Shown: positions 1 through 8,700 of the stretch, piece by piece
Layout: the number at the start of each line of letters is the position of its first letter
Position numbering within the stretch: the first letter of the stretch is position 1
Source: Chrysochromulina parva
Taxonomy: Eukaryota; Haptophyta; Prymnesiales; Chrysochromulinaceae
Assembly (NCBI GenBank): GCA_002887195.1
Contig: PJAB01000917.1
Span: forward strand, 1 to 19,131
Reading direction: 5' to 3'
Length of the DNA: 19,131 nucleotides
The notes under the pieces: generated by a model
What the model was told of the DNA's origin: nothing
The model's input: the letters and a program-made list of their open reading frames with translations, nothing else
Databases searched by the model: none
Made by a program: the position numbers and the translations under genes

Positions 1-193
1 GATAGGATTTGAAGAGCACGCCACATGTCGGGCACGACTCGGGGTGCACCGGCATCGCGATGTTCCAGCGATGGAGGTTCTGCTCGATCAGTTGAGCAGG
101 GTAGGGCAATCCAGCCAACACGGATCCTTTGCCACAAAGAGCAAGCACGAACCTCGAAGGGCGATCTGATTGTCGAAGGATGTGACGCTGTTT
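1..193 (-). CDS. Partial open frame, possible exon of an unknown gene running off the left edge
   Basis: On the minus strand the frame stays open from just after a TGA at 194-196 to the window edge. Its latter part reads like real protein: GLPYPAQLIEQNLHRW is followed by NIAMPVHPESCPTCGVLF, with a CxxC pair and many Trp/His/Tyr/Pro residues. That is unlike the Ala/Arg-rich translations typical of shadow frames here. An in-frame ATG lies at 55-53. A pyrimidine-containing stretch ending in CAAAG around position 128 could be a splice acceptor, which would make this an internal exon. I recognise no family. The CPTCG might be half of a zinc site whose partner lies outside the window. It would be divergent from the ZZ-finger gene at 218. 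Chance openness over about 60 codons cannot be excluded in GC-rich DNA. Confidence 0.3.
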
Positions 194-217
194 TCAAGCA
201 CGAGACTGGACCTCCAC

Positions 218-1807
218 ATGGTTTATGCGGGTGATCTTTCTAAAGTTGGCAAGTTTCGTTGGCTGATGGTATCGCTCGAAATGGAGATCGGCCTTGGACG
301 GCCTGCGATGACCGACATGCTGACCGAATACGAAGCCGTCCTTTTTGGGTTGCTTGATGATGGCCTATCGGATCTGGACGACTGTAGCCTGGAGTGGCCG
401 ACGCCAGACAGCACGGCCGCGCTGGCCACGGAGCCGGCCTCAAGTCCTCAACTGGCTTCGCGGGGGGCCGAGCAGTCGGTCGACCTCGCGTCACCGAGGC
501 CAACCGCCAACGTCCCTCGGCAAGCTAGACCGGCAGGGCATGGCGGTGTCGGCTACGACATGTGCATGCTCAATAGCACTTATCGGCTGATGGGGCCGTG
601 CCACACGAAGCTGGTGGGGACTCCTCTGTCGTCGTATGACGCCGAGGACAAGGAGTCCGACTATGCACACACCATTTGGCACGTGGAGCGGCTAACTGGA
701 GAAGAGTTCGTCCTTCAGCCGCCAGACGACCCCGCCAATGGCAGCAAGAAGAGGTCGAGGCTACGAGAAAGTGAGCGACGGAGCCCCGAAGGAGTGAACA
801 GATTCCCGTTCCACCTGTCGCAGAACCGGCTGTGCGATGAGCATCGACCATTGAAGCGCTGGCGGTCGCCCGCCGCGGCCTCGATTATTGCACAGTCACG
901 CGTCGTGCCCGCCATGCCGTGCGCACCGATACCGATCCTGTCCGCCGTGCCACTTGGCTTCGCGTTCGTTGGCGCGCACGGCGGTGGCGGGGTCGGCGGT
1001 GGCACCCTCTGCTGCGGCACGCCCGATGGCGTTGCCCTCGGCGGCACCACGCCCGTCCACGCATTTGGCGGTGGCGCCCTCAGCTTCGGCACGTCCGGCG
1101 GCGATGCCCTCGACAGCGCCACGCCCGCCCGCGCGTTCGGCGGGTGTGGAGGTGCCTTCAGTGGCAGCATGAGAGGCGGCCATGCCCTCGATGGGGAGCA
1201 CAGGGAGCAGTGCGCGCGCTCCATGGAGCAGCCGTGTTTGCTCGAGACGTGGCTTGAACGCATCAAGGACGGATACTCACGCTTCGCCGTGGCCTTCGAT
1301 GCGGCGGGCGTCGAGGACTCGGACGACCTGAAGCGCATGGACCTCAGCATCTACTGCAAGGTCGAGGCGGCGCTCACGCAGATGTGCGATGCGAAGCCGA
1401 TGCACCTCAAGAATATTCGGCTCGCGATCGAGCTTTTGTGCGGCTGCGGGCTCGAAGTGCCAGTCCACACGAAGCAGCCTTGTACAGAGGCCGCCAGCGC
1501 TCTCTCACAAAGCGCGCCTAATCCGAGGCCGGCCAAGAGGGACGCCAAGGAGCCAGCAGCTTGCTTGCGTGTTGTTTGCCTCAGTGGACACGAAATGGCC
1601 TACCAAGTCTTCAAGCCGACCATGAATGAGAGGCATCTCAACTGCGACGGCGAGGGTTGCGACGCAAAGATCGCGAGTGGGAAATATGGGTGGACCTGCC
1701 ACACATGTCATGATTTCGACCTGTGTGACGCGTGTGCAGACCCCAGCGGTCGCGGTCGCCGCAGCTGGTCTCGACGCTCCAGCAACCGGCCGCAGTCGCC
1801 CAGGTAG
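218..1807 (+). CDS. SAM-domain and ZZ-type zinc-finger protein
   Basis: The frame opens after a TGA at 167-169. I take the ATG at 218, giving 529 residues; the next in-frame ATG is at 266. The N-terminal third is acidic and probably disordered. Residues about 260-315 are a Gly-rich stretch built on a 72-bp tandem repeat. Residues 345-407 fit a sterile alpha motif: it starts WLERIKDGYSRFAVAF, has the central DDLKRMDLSIY and ends HLKNIRLAIELL. Near the C-terminus is a ZZ-like zinc finger with Cys476/Cys481, Cys494/Cys497 and Cys503/Cys506 and the hallmark DFDLCDAC; a further Cys-x3-His lies upstream in CLSGHEM. SAM domains mediate protein-protein (sometimes RNA) contacts and ZZ fingers bind peptides or histone tails, so an adaptor or regulatory role is inferred. 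No catalytic domain is seen. No introns are apparent. The protein ends in an Arg/Ser-rich tail. Confidence 0.8.
   Translation: MVYAGDLSKVGKFRWLMVSLEMEIGLGRPAMTDMLTEYEAVLFGLLDDGLSDLDDCSLEWPTPDSTAALATEPASSPQLASRGAEQSVDLASPRPTANVPRQARPAGHGGVGYDMCMLNSTYRLMGPCHTKLVGTPLSSYDAEDKESDYAHTIWHVERLTGEEFVLQPPDDPANGSKKRSRLRESERRSPEGVNRFPFHLSQNRLCDEHRPLKRWRSPAAASIIAQSRVVPAMPCAPIPILSAVPLGFAFVGAHGGGGVGGGTLCCGTPDGVALGGTTPVHAFGGGALSFGTSGGDALDSATPARAFGGCGGAFSGSMRGGHALDGEHREQCARSMEQPCLLETWLERIKDGYSRFAVAFDAAGVEDSDDLKRMDLSIYCKVEAALTQMCDAKPMHLKNIRLAIELLCGCGLEVPVHTKQPCTEAASALSQSAPNPRPAKRDAKEPAACLRVVCLSGHEMAYQVFKPTMNERHLNCDGEGCDAKIASGKYGWTCHTCHDFDLCDACADPSGRGRRSWSRRSSNRPQSPR
995..1138 (+). repeat. Two 72-bp tandem units in the Gly-rich part of the SAM/ZZ gene
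   Basis: Positions 995-1066 and 1067-1138 align along their whole length with scattered substitutions, and a partial third copy starts at 1139. The unit is 24 codons, so it keeps the frame and encodes Gly-rich segments of the type GGGALSFGTSGGDALDSA. This suggests a linker that expanded by in-frame duplication. Confidence 0.75.
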
Positions 1808-2321
1808 CCTGTCCTGACACGTTTGAGCATAGTCGCGCCCCTGCATAATGTAATCTCGTCGCGTATGCATGCAACATGACGTGTGAGCGCGCTTACGTTA
1901 CAGTACAAAGTACGCAATAGCCCGTGTGTGAGGTGTCCATCCCAATTCCCATGATTTCAGAATCTGAATATGAAATCATGGCGCATGATTTCTCAGCCCA
2001 TGAAATCATACTTTGGCGTCTGAAATCACATTTTTCATGACAAAGCATGGATATATCCATGATTTCTCACTAAGACCAAATTGCTGATGGTACAGAAAAA
2101 ACAGAATGCAGAATCATGCGCTCATAAATCGTGCAGCGTGTTAACACAACAGCGTTACCTTAGCAGCCACGCCGCCGGCACCATCGTGCATCGGGTACCG
2201 ACCGTGTGGGCTCGCGCCGCGGGTTGCTCGCGCGCCGTGCCGACGACCACCGCACCACCAGGCCTCGGGCTTCTCGGGCTGGCGCGACCGTGTTTATACT
2301 TGTTCTTGCCACTCTAGTTAG
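1808..2321. other. Convergent intergenic gap with a cluster of AT-rich inverted repeats
   Basis: This is the gap between two convergent genes. No credible gene is seen. Positions about 1950-2066 are clearly more AT-rich than the surroundings. They hold a perfect inverted repeat (CATGATTTCA at 1950-1959 and its complement at 1971-1980, 11-base spacer), a second 8-base pair (1985-1992 with 2002-2009), an orphan arm at 2021-2028, a perfect 16-bp palindrome at 2046-2061 and another arm at 2059-2066. The rest (2090-2321) is GC-rich and featureless. The structures could be 3'-end processing or termination signals for both genes, or the remains of a miniature transposable element. Confidence 0.6.
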
Positions 2322-4415
2322 TTACGCTGGCATCCCATGTGGCATCCCAGACTCGACCTTCAGCCTACCGTCGGCAGTGCTCGCGCGCCGCGTCAGAAAG
2401 TAGTCGTACACGCTGATGGTGTGCGGCTGCGAGAGGTTGCTGCCAGGGCTTCCGCTGCACACGCCGGGGGACAGCCTGGCCGGCTCTCTTGTCTTGTGCG
2501 AGAGCTTAAAGACAGGCCCACGCTCGATGACGCGCCGATCCACGGCCGAGAGTGCCATTCTGCGCAAGCAGTACTGATGCGGCTCGAAGTGCTGCACCAC
2601 TTGGTCGCCGTCCGGGAGGGATTGCGTGCCGAGGCGCTCGTACTCGTGGCGGAAGCGCGAGCTCCGCTGCACGAGGCACCCAAACGTCTGCATCCACATA
2701 AAGTAGTTGGGATCGAAAACATTCGTCCTTGAGATGACATGCGGCATGGCCCAAAAGCGGCGCAGGTTATAGCTCATCTGGAGTGGCACGAGCGCACGAG
2801 GCACGCGTGCATAGAGGAGGTAGATCGACACCTCGTACTCGCCATCCTTGGTCCGATGCGGTGCCCAAAAGTCGCCCGATGCGCCTGCAAGCGCACGGGC
2901 CAGCCAGACCTCCGCCCCTTGCACGCAGTACAGCGTCGCATCCGCCCACAGGCCACCGTACGCTACCAAAAGCTCTGTGCGTAAGATGTCGGCATACAGA
3001 GGGTGGCTGGTCTCTGGCAGATGACCGTACGCCAGTAACGCCATGTGTGCCTCCGCGTGCTGTGTCAGGTTGGCGAGCGAGAGGCGACGCACCTGCCAGG
3101 TCGGGTTCTCCCGCTCCCACGACGCCGCGCACGCTCTCACGAGTGGTGACGCCGCGTGCCACCCCTGGGCCCACCAGAGCCACACGATGCGCACAGGCGG
3201 TGCGAGCAGCTGAAGGCCATCGAAGCTCGAAAGCGTCCGAATAGAGGACCCCACGCGTCCGAGCTTCCGAGCAGCAGAGGACCCCACGCGCATGTCCATG
3301 ACGCCGCCCGTACGAGGCCGAGGGCGAGGCCATCGAAGCGGCTGTGGCCGCGGCGGTTGCAACGGCTGAAGCGGTTGAAGCGGCGGAAGCGGCTGTAGCG
3401 GCTCGATCATGGTCCTTAGTTCAGCATCGGTCGCCATTGAGCACGAGCGGTTTACACGATCGGAGTGGCGCGGTCGAGTGGCCTCGGCACCGCCGAAGAC
3501 GGCCTGCGCGGCGCGCTCAATGTAATAGCTCACCTCGTTCTGGTCCGAGACGCTCACCTGGACAAGCAGTCATCAGAGGCGATCAGAGGCAACCATTCAT
3601 CATCAGGGCTCATCCAATTCGCTCATCAAGGCTCATCAGGGCTCATCAGGGCTCATCGGGGCTCGTCAGGGCTCATCCAATTCGCTCACCTGCGCGAGCA
3701 TTGCTTCATAGAAGGCACGCGATCGCAGCAGCAGCAGCTCGCGGGTTGTGCGGAAGACGCCATCGAAGCACACACGATGCTTGGACAGGTGGCTGTACGA
3801 GAAAAGCTGAGTGTCGACCCAGTAACGGAAGGGCGCCGGCGATGCACTCACGAATGCCTCGGAACCATTCCACGACCAGATGCGAAAGCGGCGGCACGAG
3901 GCGAAGGTGATTCTCGGAAGCGCCGCGCCACCAAGCGTGTGCATGCCTTCGCACGGCGTCTCGCTTACATGCGTGGCGGCCCCGCGCTGCGCTGCAGTCC
4001 CGTGAGTCTCCAGCCCAAAGTAGGCACTCCGCAGCCTTGCGGGCAACATCTGCGTCGCACAGTCAAAGCCATTGGAACCTCTTCTCAGCTCCCTCTGTGG
4101 AAGATGCAGCAAGTATTTTGCCCGCTCGAAGCGGTACCTCTTGGCGCTCGCGGGCACAAAGACCAGTGACGTAGGCAGGTTGTCGTAGTGCTGGACTATG
4201 TACGCAAGGGCTGTGCCAATATTGCGCCCAGAGTTGTCACTGATCTCCTCGCACGATGTGCCCATCCAGCCTGTGTACGTCGAGCACGAACCATTCTTGA
4301 TGACAATGGAGACGCCGCCGCAGATGCCACTCGAGCGCGCATCATCGCACAAACGCACAAGCTCACGCACGAACTTTACCCGCCCGCGGAAGTCGAGGGC
4401 GATAATGTGGCTCAT
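2322..4415 (-). CDS. DUF3431-like plus Caps_synth-like glycosyltransferase fusion, two exons
   Basis: Exon 1 is 4415-3690 (242 codons) and exon 2 is 3557-2322, giving 653 residues when joined in phase 0. Exon 1 matches the DUF3431 family: motif RNIGTALAYIVQHYDNLP at residues 64-81 and an end reading RSRAFYEAML. The expected last helix, YYIERAAQAVFGG, is found only after the intron, which is the main reason to join the exons rather than start at the internal ATG 3437. After a Pro/Leu-rich linker (about 293-330), residues from about 366 match Caps_synth (capsular polysaccharide synthesis protein): IVWLWWAQGW, then ADILRTELLVAYGG and LWADATLYC at 431-453. The conserved Asp there belongs to the nucleotide-sugar/metal site of GT-A-like enzymes. 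A role in glycan building in the secretory pathway is inferred; substrate unknown. No N-terminal membrane anchor is seen, and an acceptor-like CCTCTAG just upstream (about 4431-4437) leaves room for an earlier exon. Confidence 0.75.
3558..3689 (-). other. 132-bp GT-AG intron flanked by a 10-bp direct repeat
   Basis: On the minus strand the donor reads CAG|GTGAGC and the acceptor reads TTGTCCAG|GTGAGC. The ten bases CAGGTGAGCG occur at both junctions (3692-3683 and 3560-3551), exactly one intron length apart. The reading frame is open on each side, joins in phase 0, and the DUF3431 domain is completed only across the junction. The intron itself carries in-frame TGA stops in the upstream exon's frame. 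Confidence 0.75.
3606..3688. repeat. 10-bp tandem repeat filling the intron
   Basis: Six consecutive ten-base units of the form GCTCATCAGG occupy 3621-3680. They are bracketed by a 20-bp direct repeat (3606-3625 and 3669-3688), and the second copy of this runs into the splice donor. Minisatellite-like expansion within the intron is the simplest reading. Confidence 0.85.
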
Positions 4416-4490
4416 GGGTTGGGGCGCACCTAGAGGTTGAAGTTTTTAACCACGGAAGCGTGCAATACCCCAAAATCGCCAGTTGCATGC

Positions 4491-4964
4491 ATGCGAATTC
4501 GTCTATCTTCAATAGACTCATACAGGAAATCAGGAATCTGGTGGGTGTGGTGGCCGGCAGATTACCTCGGCGGGCGGGTCTTCCAGCCTCTAGCTCATCG
4601 CTGCTCGATGCAGCGTGGGCTCCAAACGTTTACCGCGGAGACGAGGGAGCAGCGAGACGTCCTCCGAAATGTAAACCAGTCCGGCGCCAAGTTCTTGCTC
4701 ACTACCTACTTCCCGGACTCGCACACTAACGAGCATCAGGATCGCCACTTCAAGCCTGGCAGAGGCTTCGGGTCTTATATGAAGCTGAATTTGGAAGATG
4801 CGCCCTTCAGCCTCAGGCCACCCATGGTTGCCATTGGCCATGACTCGGAACACCTCCATGATCGCGTGCTTGGCCTCTGGCGCCTGCCGCTACTCACACA
4901 CCAAAGCTTGTATTGGTGCATGGTAGCACTTCTTCGAGCTAATGTCATCCGCTTCTGTTCATGA
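4491..4964 (+). CDS. SAM-dependent methyltransferase, C-terminal part only (possible gene remnant)
   Basis: From the ATG at 4491 the frame encodes 157 residues; upstream it reaches only TTG 4437. The region from about 4640 resembles the C-terminal half of a class I SAM-dependent methyltransferase family often found near polysaccharide glycosyltransferases. It has DVLRNVNQSGAKFLLTTYFP (helix then strand), a later KLNLEDAPFSLRPP block (family form: LNLxxPPFxLPxP) and the closing RVLGLWRLPLL. The N-terminal half with the glycine-rich SAM-binding motif is absent, and the space to the left is taken by the divergent DUF3431 gene only 75 bp away. It is therefore either a truncated pseudogene or a last exon whose upstream exons I cannot find. 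The segment 4491-4600 (WWVWWPADYLGG) is ambiguous. The TGA at 4962 is where the family normally ends. Confidence 0.5.
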   Translation: MRIRLSSIDSYRKSGIWWVWWPADYLGGRVFQPLAHRCSMQRGLQTFTAETREQRDVLRNVNQSGAKFLLTTYFPDSHTNEHQDRHFKPGRGFGSYMKLNLEDAPFSLRPPMVAIGHDSEHLHDRVLGLWRLPLLTHQSLYWCMVALLRANVIRFCS

Positions 4965-5761
4965 TCTGAATACTGAACTCGATGCCGGTACATGTAGCCG
5001 CATCAGGGGGAAATGGGGAAATGACGAAATTCTGATTCACATTCAGCGACGTCGCAACCTCCTGCAGCTGCACACGCCCGCCCGCGCCGCGCCCCTACCA
5101 GCCTGTTTGCCTACTGATCAACCAAGACTTTCTGGCTGGCAGGCAGCTGGTTGGCTTGACCAGGGTTTCAACCAGCTTGGGGACCAGCTGGCACCCAGCT
5201 GGCGCCTGCTGACCAGGATTTCAACCAGCTTAGGGACCAGCTTGGGGACCAGCTGGCGCCACAGGCTGGTAGGGTTGTGGTGGCCCGGCCCCGCCGCGAC
5301 CCCCCCCCCGCGCCCAGCACTAGATCAGCCTTCGATCAGCCCCCGGATGTAACCACCATCGGGGAGACTCCGTTTCGTCTGTTTCACCGTGTCCCCGTCG
5401 CATCGTTGCTAATCGTTGCATGCTCGCAAGGTATTCCGCGACGTCCTATCCGGAGACATGGTGCGAGTGAAGTGGACGCTTTGGGGATGCATCGAGGAGG
5501 TCCAAGTGCGCTTGCATTGGCGAGTGGAGGAGCTGCAGATGGACAGAGTCCGCGTGCAGCGCTCAGTGCAGCGCTCAGTGCAGCGCTAGTTCTGGGCCGG
5601 ATGAATCCCTCAGCGGCTCTAGCCTTCTCTCGCCGAGACGGGAGCAGGACCGAGCGGCCACATCTGTTTAATAACAGCCACATTTTGTTTGTTCTGTTTA
5701 AAGTAACCGAGAGCCACATTTTGTTGGACCACCTCTCCCTCAATCGGATTCATCAAGCAGC
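4965..5761. other. Repeat-rich intergenic region, no confident gene
   Basis: The region contains a GC-rich tandem repeat (5158-5264), a run of cytosines at 5299-5308, short direct repeats GCGCTCAGTGCA at about 5557-5585, and two copies of AGCCACATTTTGTT (about 5679 and 5715). One short plus-strand frame (5413-5589) is protein-like and is described as a separate finding. It probably holds the 3' ends of the methyltransferase remnant and of the giant minus-strand gene, which stops at 5762. Confidence 0.5.
5158..5264. repeat. Two imperfect 53-bp tandem units rich in ACCAGCT
   Basis: The unit starting at 5158 and the one starting at 5211 align throughout (both open GACCAGG, then TTTCAACCAGCTT, then GGGACCAGCTGGC). 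The second has an internal duplication of GGGACCAGCTT. The motif ACCAGC recurs eight or so times across the pair, partly palindromic as CCAGCTGG. Confidence 0.7.
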
Positions 5762-8700
5762 TTACATGAGGATGCACTCGACTTCGATCTCCTGTGCCTC
5801 CACCTTGAGCTCGCGCCGCCGCTCCTGACTCATGTGCTCCTTGGCGACAAGCACGCGCGCCCTGTCGATCGCGCGCTGCGTCCTTGGGGTGTCCACGTCG
5901 ATCGAGCCACCATCGAGATTACGTCGAGATACGTCGAGATCACGTCGAGATACGTCAAGATTGGCGTCGTACGCGTGCCCGAGACCGCGCGGCTCGAAGG
6001 CGGCGTCGAGGGAGTCAAGGACATCGTCGGTGGCGCCGTCGGTGCCAACCTCAAGTTGCCAATGGCGCTGCACGTCGTCTCTGTCGTCGAGCAGCCGCGC
6101 TTGGTACCCATGGGACTTGAGAAGCTCGACTGAGGCCCCCTCGAGCCCTTTGTGTGGTGGGTCGTCAAGCCCTGGGTCGTCGGCGCTCGTGGCTTGGTGC
6201 GCCTCATCGGCTCCACGAGCATGCCCGTATCGCGGCTCGTTGCCATGTGGCTCGGTGCCCTCGCGACGTGCTTCGCGTCCGTCACTCATGCCGGCTTCGC
6301 GACCGGCGGTGAGCGCCCGTTCGAGGAGGGCGCGAGGCAACTCGCCCGCCTCGAGGGCCGCCTTGACGGACGCGCTGCTCGCTCCGGCGTCCTCGGCTGC
6401 CTTGGCCGCCGCGACCGCCGACAAGGCAGCGTCGGGCGGGCGCCTGCCTGCGTCGAGCGCAGTGCCGAGCGCGAGGCCGGCCGCGAATGCGGTTCCAGCC
6501 GAGTATCCCTCGTCGATCATCTGGTATGCCTTGTCCGCGGCGGCTTTGGCGACGTCGTCGAGCGGCAGCGTGACGGCAGTGATCATCGTGGCATCGCGCT
6601 CGCCCACCTTGCTTCCCCGAAGACGCTGGAGCTCGTTTGTCACCTTCTGGCCCACGTCGCTGGCGCCCCCGACGCTGAAGCGATCCGTCCCTAAGTTGGA
6701 TCGCTGGCCTGCCACGTGGCCTGCATGCAGACCGAGCTCGAGTACGCGCGATGGCACGTCGTTGTTTCGGAGGGCCGTACGCACACCACGGTCGCGCTTG
6801 GCTTCGGCCTCGGCGGCACGGGCTGCCGCGAGAGCGCCCTGCTCTGCGCTGTGCGGGGGCAAACCATCGTCAAGGCCCTCGGCATACATGACGCTGCCGA
6901 TGAAGGCGGCGCCGGGCAAGAAGCCTTGGTTGAACAGATCTATCGCCTTTTGCGCACCCGCCCGTGCAATCTCGAGCGGGAGATCGCGCTCACGCAGGAA
7001 GCGTACGACGGAGCTGTTGTCGCCGCCGAAGCCGTGATCGTCGAGCCCCGCGCTGCTCCGCTTCGCGGCCGCGCGCCCCCTTGCGAGGCTGTGCTCAAGA
7101 AGATGAGGCAAGCTGTTACCCGAGGCCATCATGGCCGCCACCCTCGGGTCCTTGTCCGCTTCGGCGTCGGCCGCCTTGGCTGCAGCGTACGCCGCCACGT
7201 TGGCGCTCTGCCGACTCTGGCCCGCATCAAGCGCCTCGCCCAGGGCCAGGCCACCCGCGATCACGGCCCCGGGCGACAGGCCCTGCTGCATGAGCTCGCG
7301 TGCCTTGTCCGCGGCCGCCTCGGCCAGGCTCGCCGGAAAGCCACGCTCCCTGAGCATCTCTCTTGCCGCGGCGCCCACCGCCACGGAACCGGGACGCGAG
7401 CCTGGCAGGAAGCGCTGGGAGCTTGGCGACAGCGCCGCCGCCGCCTCGCGGGAAGCGCCGTCGCGGTCGCCCTGTAGGAGCCTGCGCGCTTGCTTCTCAG
7501 CGTGGAGCTCCTCGATCTCCTTCTGGACCTCCGGCGTGAGGCCGCCGCGCTCCTTCTTGTGCTCCAATGCCGCGATCAGATCGTCGAGGTTGCGATGGCT
7601 GCGTCGGCGGTTCTTCTCCACATTGAGCTCGTCGAGGTCGCTCTGCTCCTTGGGTGCCAACGCCATCCGCACTTTCTTTCGATCGAGCGCCGCAATGCGC
7701 TCGTCAAGCTCCCGGTCGCTGAGCCGGCCGTACCTCTCGGCGTGCATGCCCTCGAGCTCCGTTTGCTCCTTGGGCGACAGTCCGTCGGTGTCCTTCCGAC
7801 GCTCAAGTCTCGTGATCTTGTCACTAAGCTCACGGTCACTGAGCCTGCGGTTGTGCTCGACGCGCAGCTCCTCGAGCTCCTTTGGCATTGGGCCGTCGGG
7901 CGCGGCCTTGAGCTCGAGCGCCGAGATCCGATCCTCAAGATGCTTGTCGCCCAGTGCTGCGTACGGGCCCTTGCGCGGACCGGGCAAGCGCTCATCGCCA
8001 TGGGCGAGCCGGAGCTTGCGTAGCTGCTTCTCGGCGTTCAAGTCCCTCACCTCCTTCTGCTCCGCGGGCGACAAGCCCTTCGACAGGCGCGCCGCGAAGA
8101 GGAAGCCCTTCGAAATGCCGCGGAGCAACCCGTTGGCTTTCGTCGGCGAGGCCTTGGGTGTCGTCCCGCCCCCGGACGGCCCCCCGACGGTAGTCCCGCT
8201 CCCAGACGCACCCTCGACGATGCTGGGGCCGCTCTCTTCAGCGGATGATGCAGTGAGGCCGCCTTGGGCTTCCTCTGGGCCGATCTCTTGGCCCTCGAGC
8301 GCGATCGCCTTGCGCTCGAGCGCCGCGATCCGGTCATCCAAATCTACGTCAGTGCGCCGTCGTTCCCTCTCGACGACAAGCTGACTGAGCTCCTCCTGGT
8401 CGGAAGGCGTCAGGCCACTCCGCGCCTTTCGGTAGGTGAACCTTGCGATCCGATCGTTGAGATCCTTGGTCGTCAGGCTATCCGGCTCTGCAGCGGCTTC
8501 CAATCGGGCTCCAGTGTCACTCGGCCCTTGTCGCTTGCTCGGCCCGGGCATCGCACCACTGCCCACTCCACTGTACGGCGCGGCGCTCTTCCCCTTCGGG
8601 ACTGACGCCTGCTCGCCCCGCTGCTTCCGCCCACCCCCGCCGCCGCGAAAGCTCGGGTCGTTCAGCTCTTCCACGGAGCCTAGTCCATAAGCCATCCTCG

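Noticed and set aside
170..172. TTG as start of the SAM/ZZ protein (similar TTG/GTG openings at 4437, 13686, 15261 and 15300)
   Set aside because: A eukaryotic nuclear gene is expected to use ATG, and good in-frame ATGs follow shortly in each case.
2767..3333. 188-codon minus-strand frame overlapping the Caps_synth region
   Set aside because: It is a shifted frame of the same exon; the family motifs are all in the other frame.
3435..3437. ATG as the start of a stand-alone Caps_synth gene
   Set aside because: It would leave the DUF3431 domain without its last helix, which is encoded directly upstream of this ATG, and ignores matched splice signals. It remains possible as an alternative start.
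5832..8384. Several 250-420-codon plus-strand frames within the giant gene
   Set aside because: They are Ser/Arg/Ala-rich mirrors of its repeats, with no domain or motif; expected in GC-rich coding DNA.
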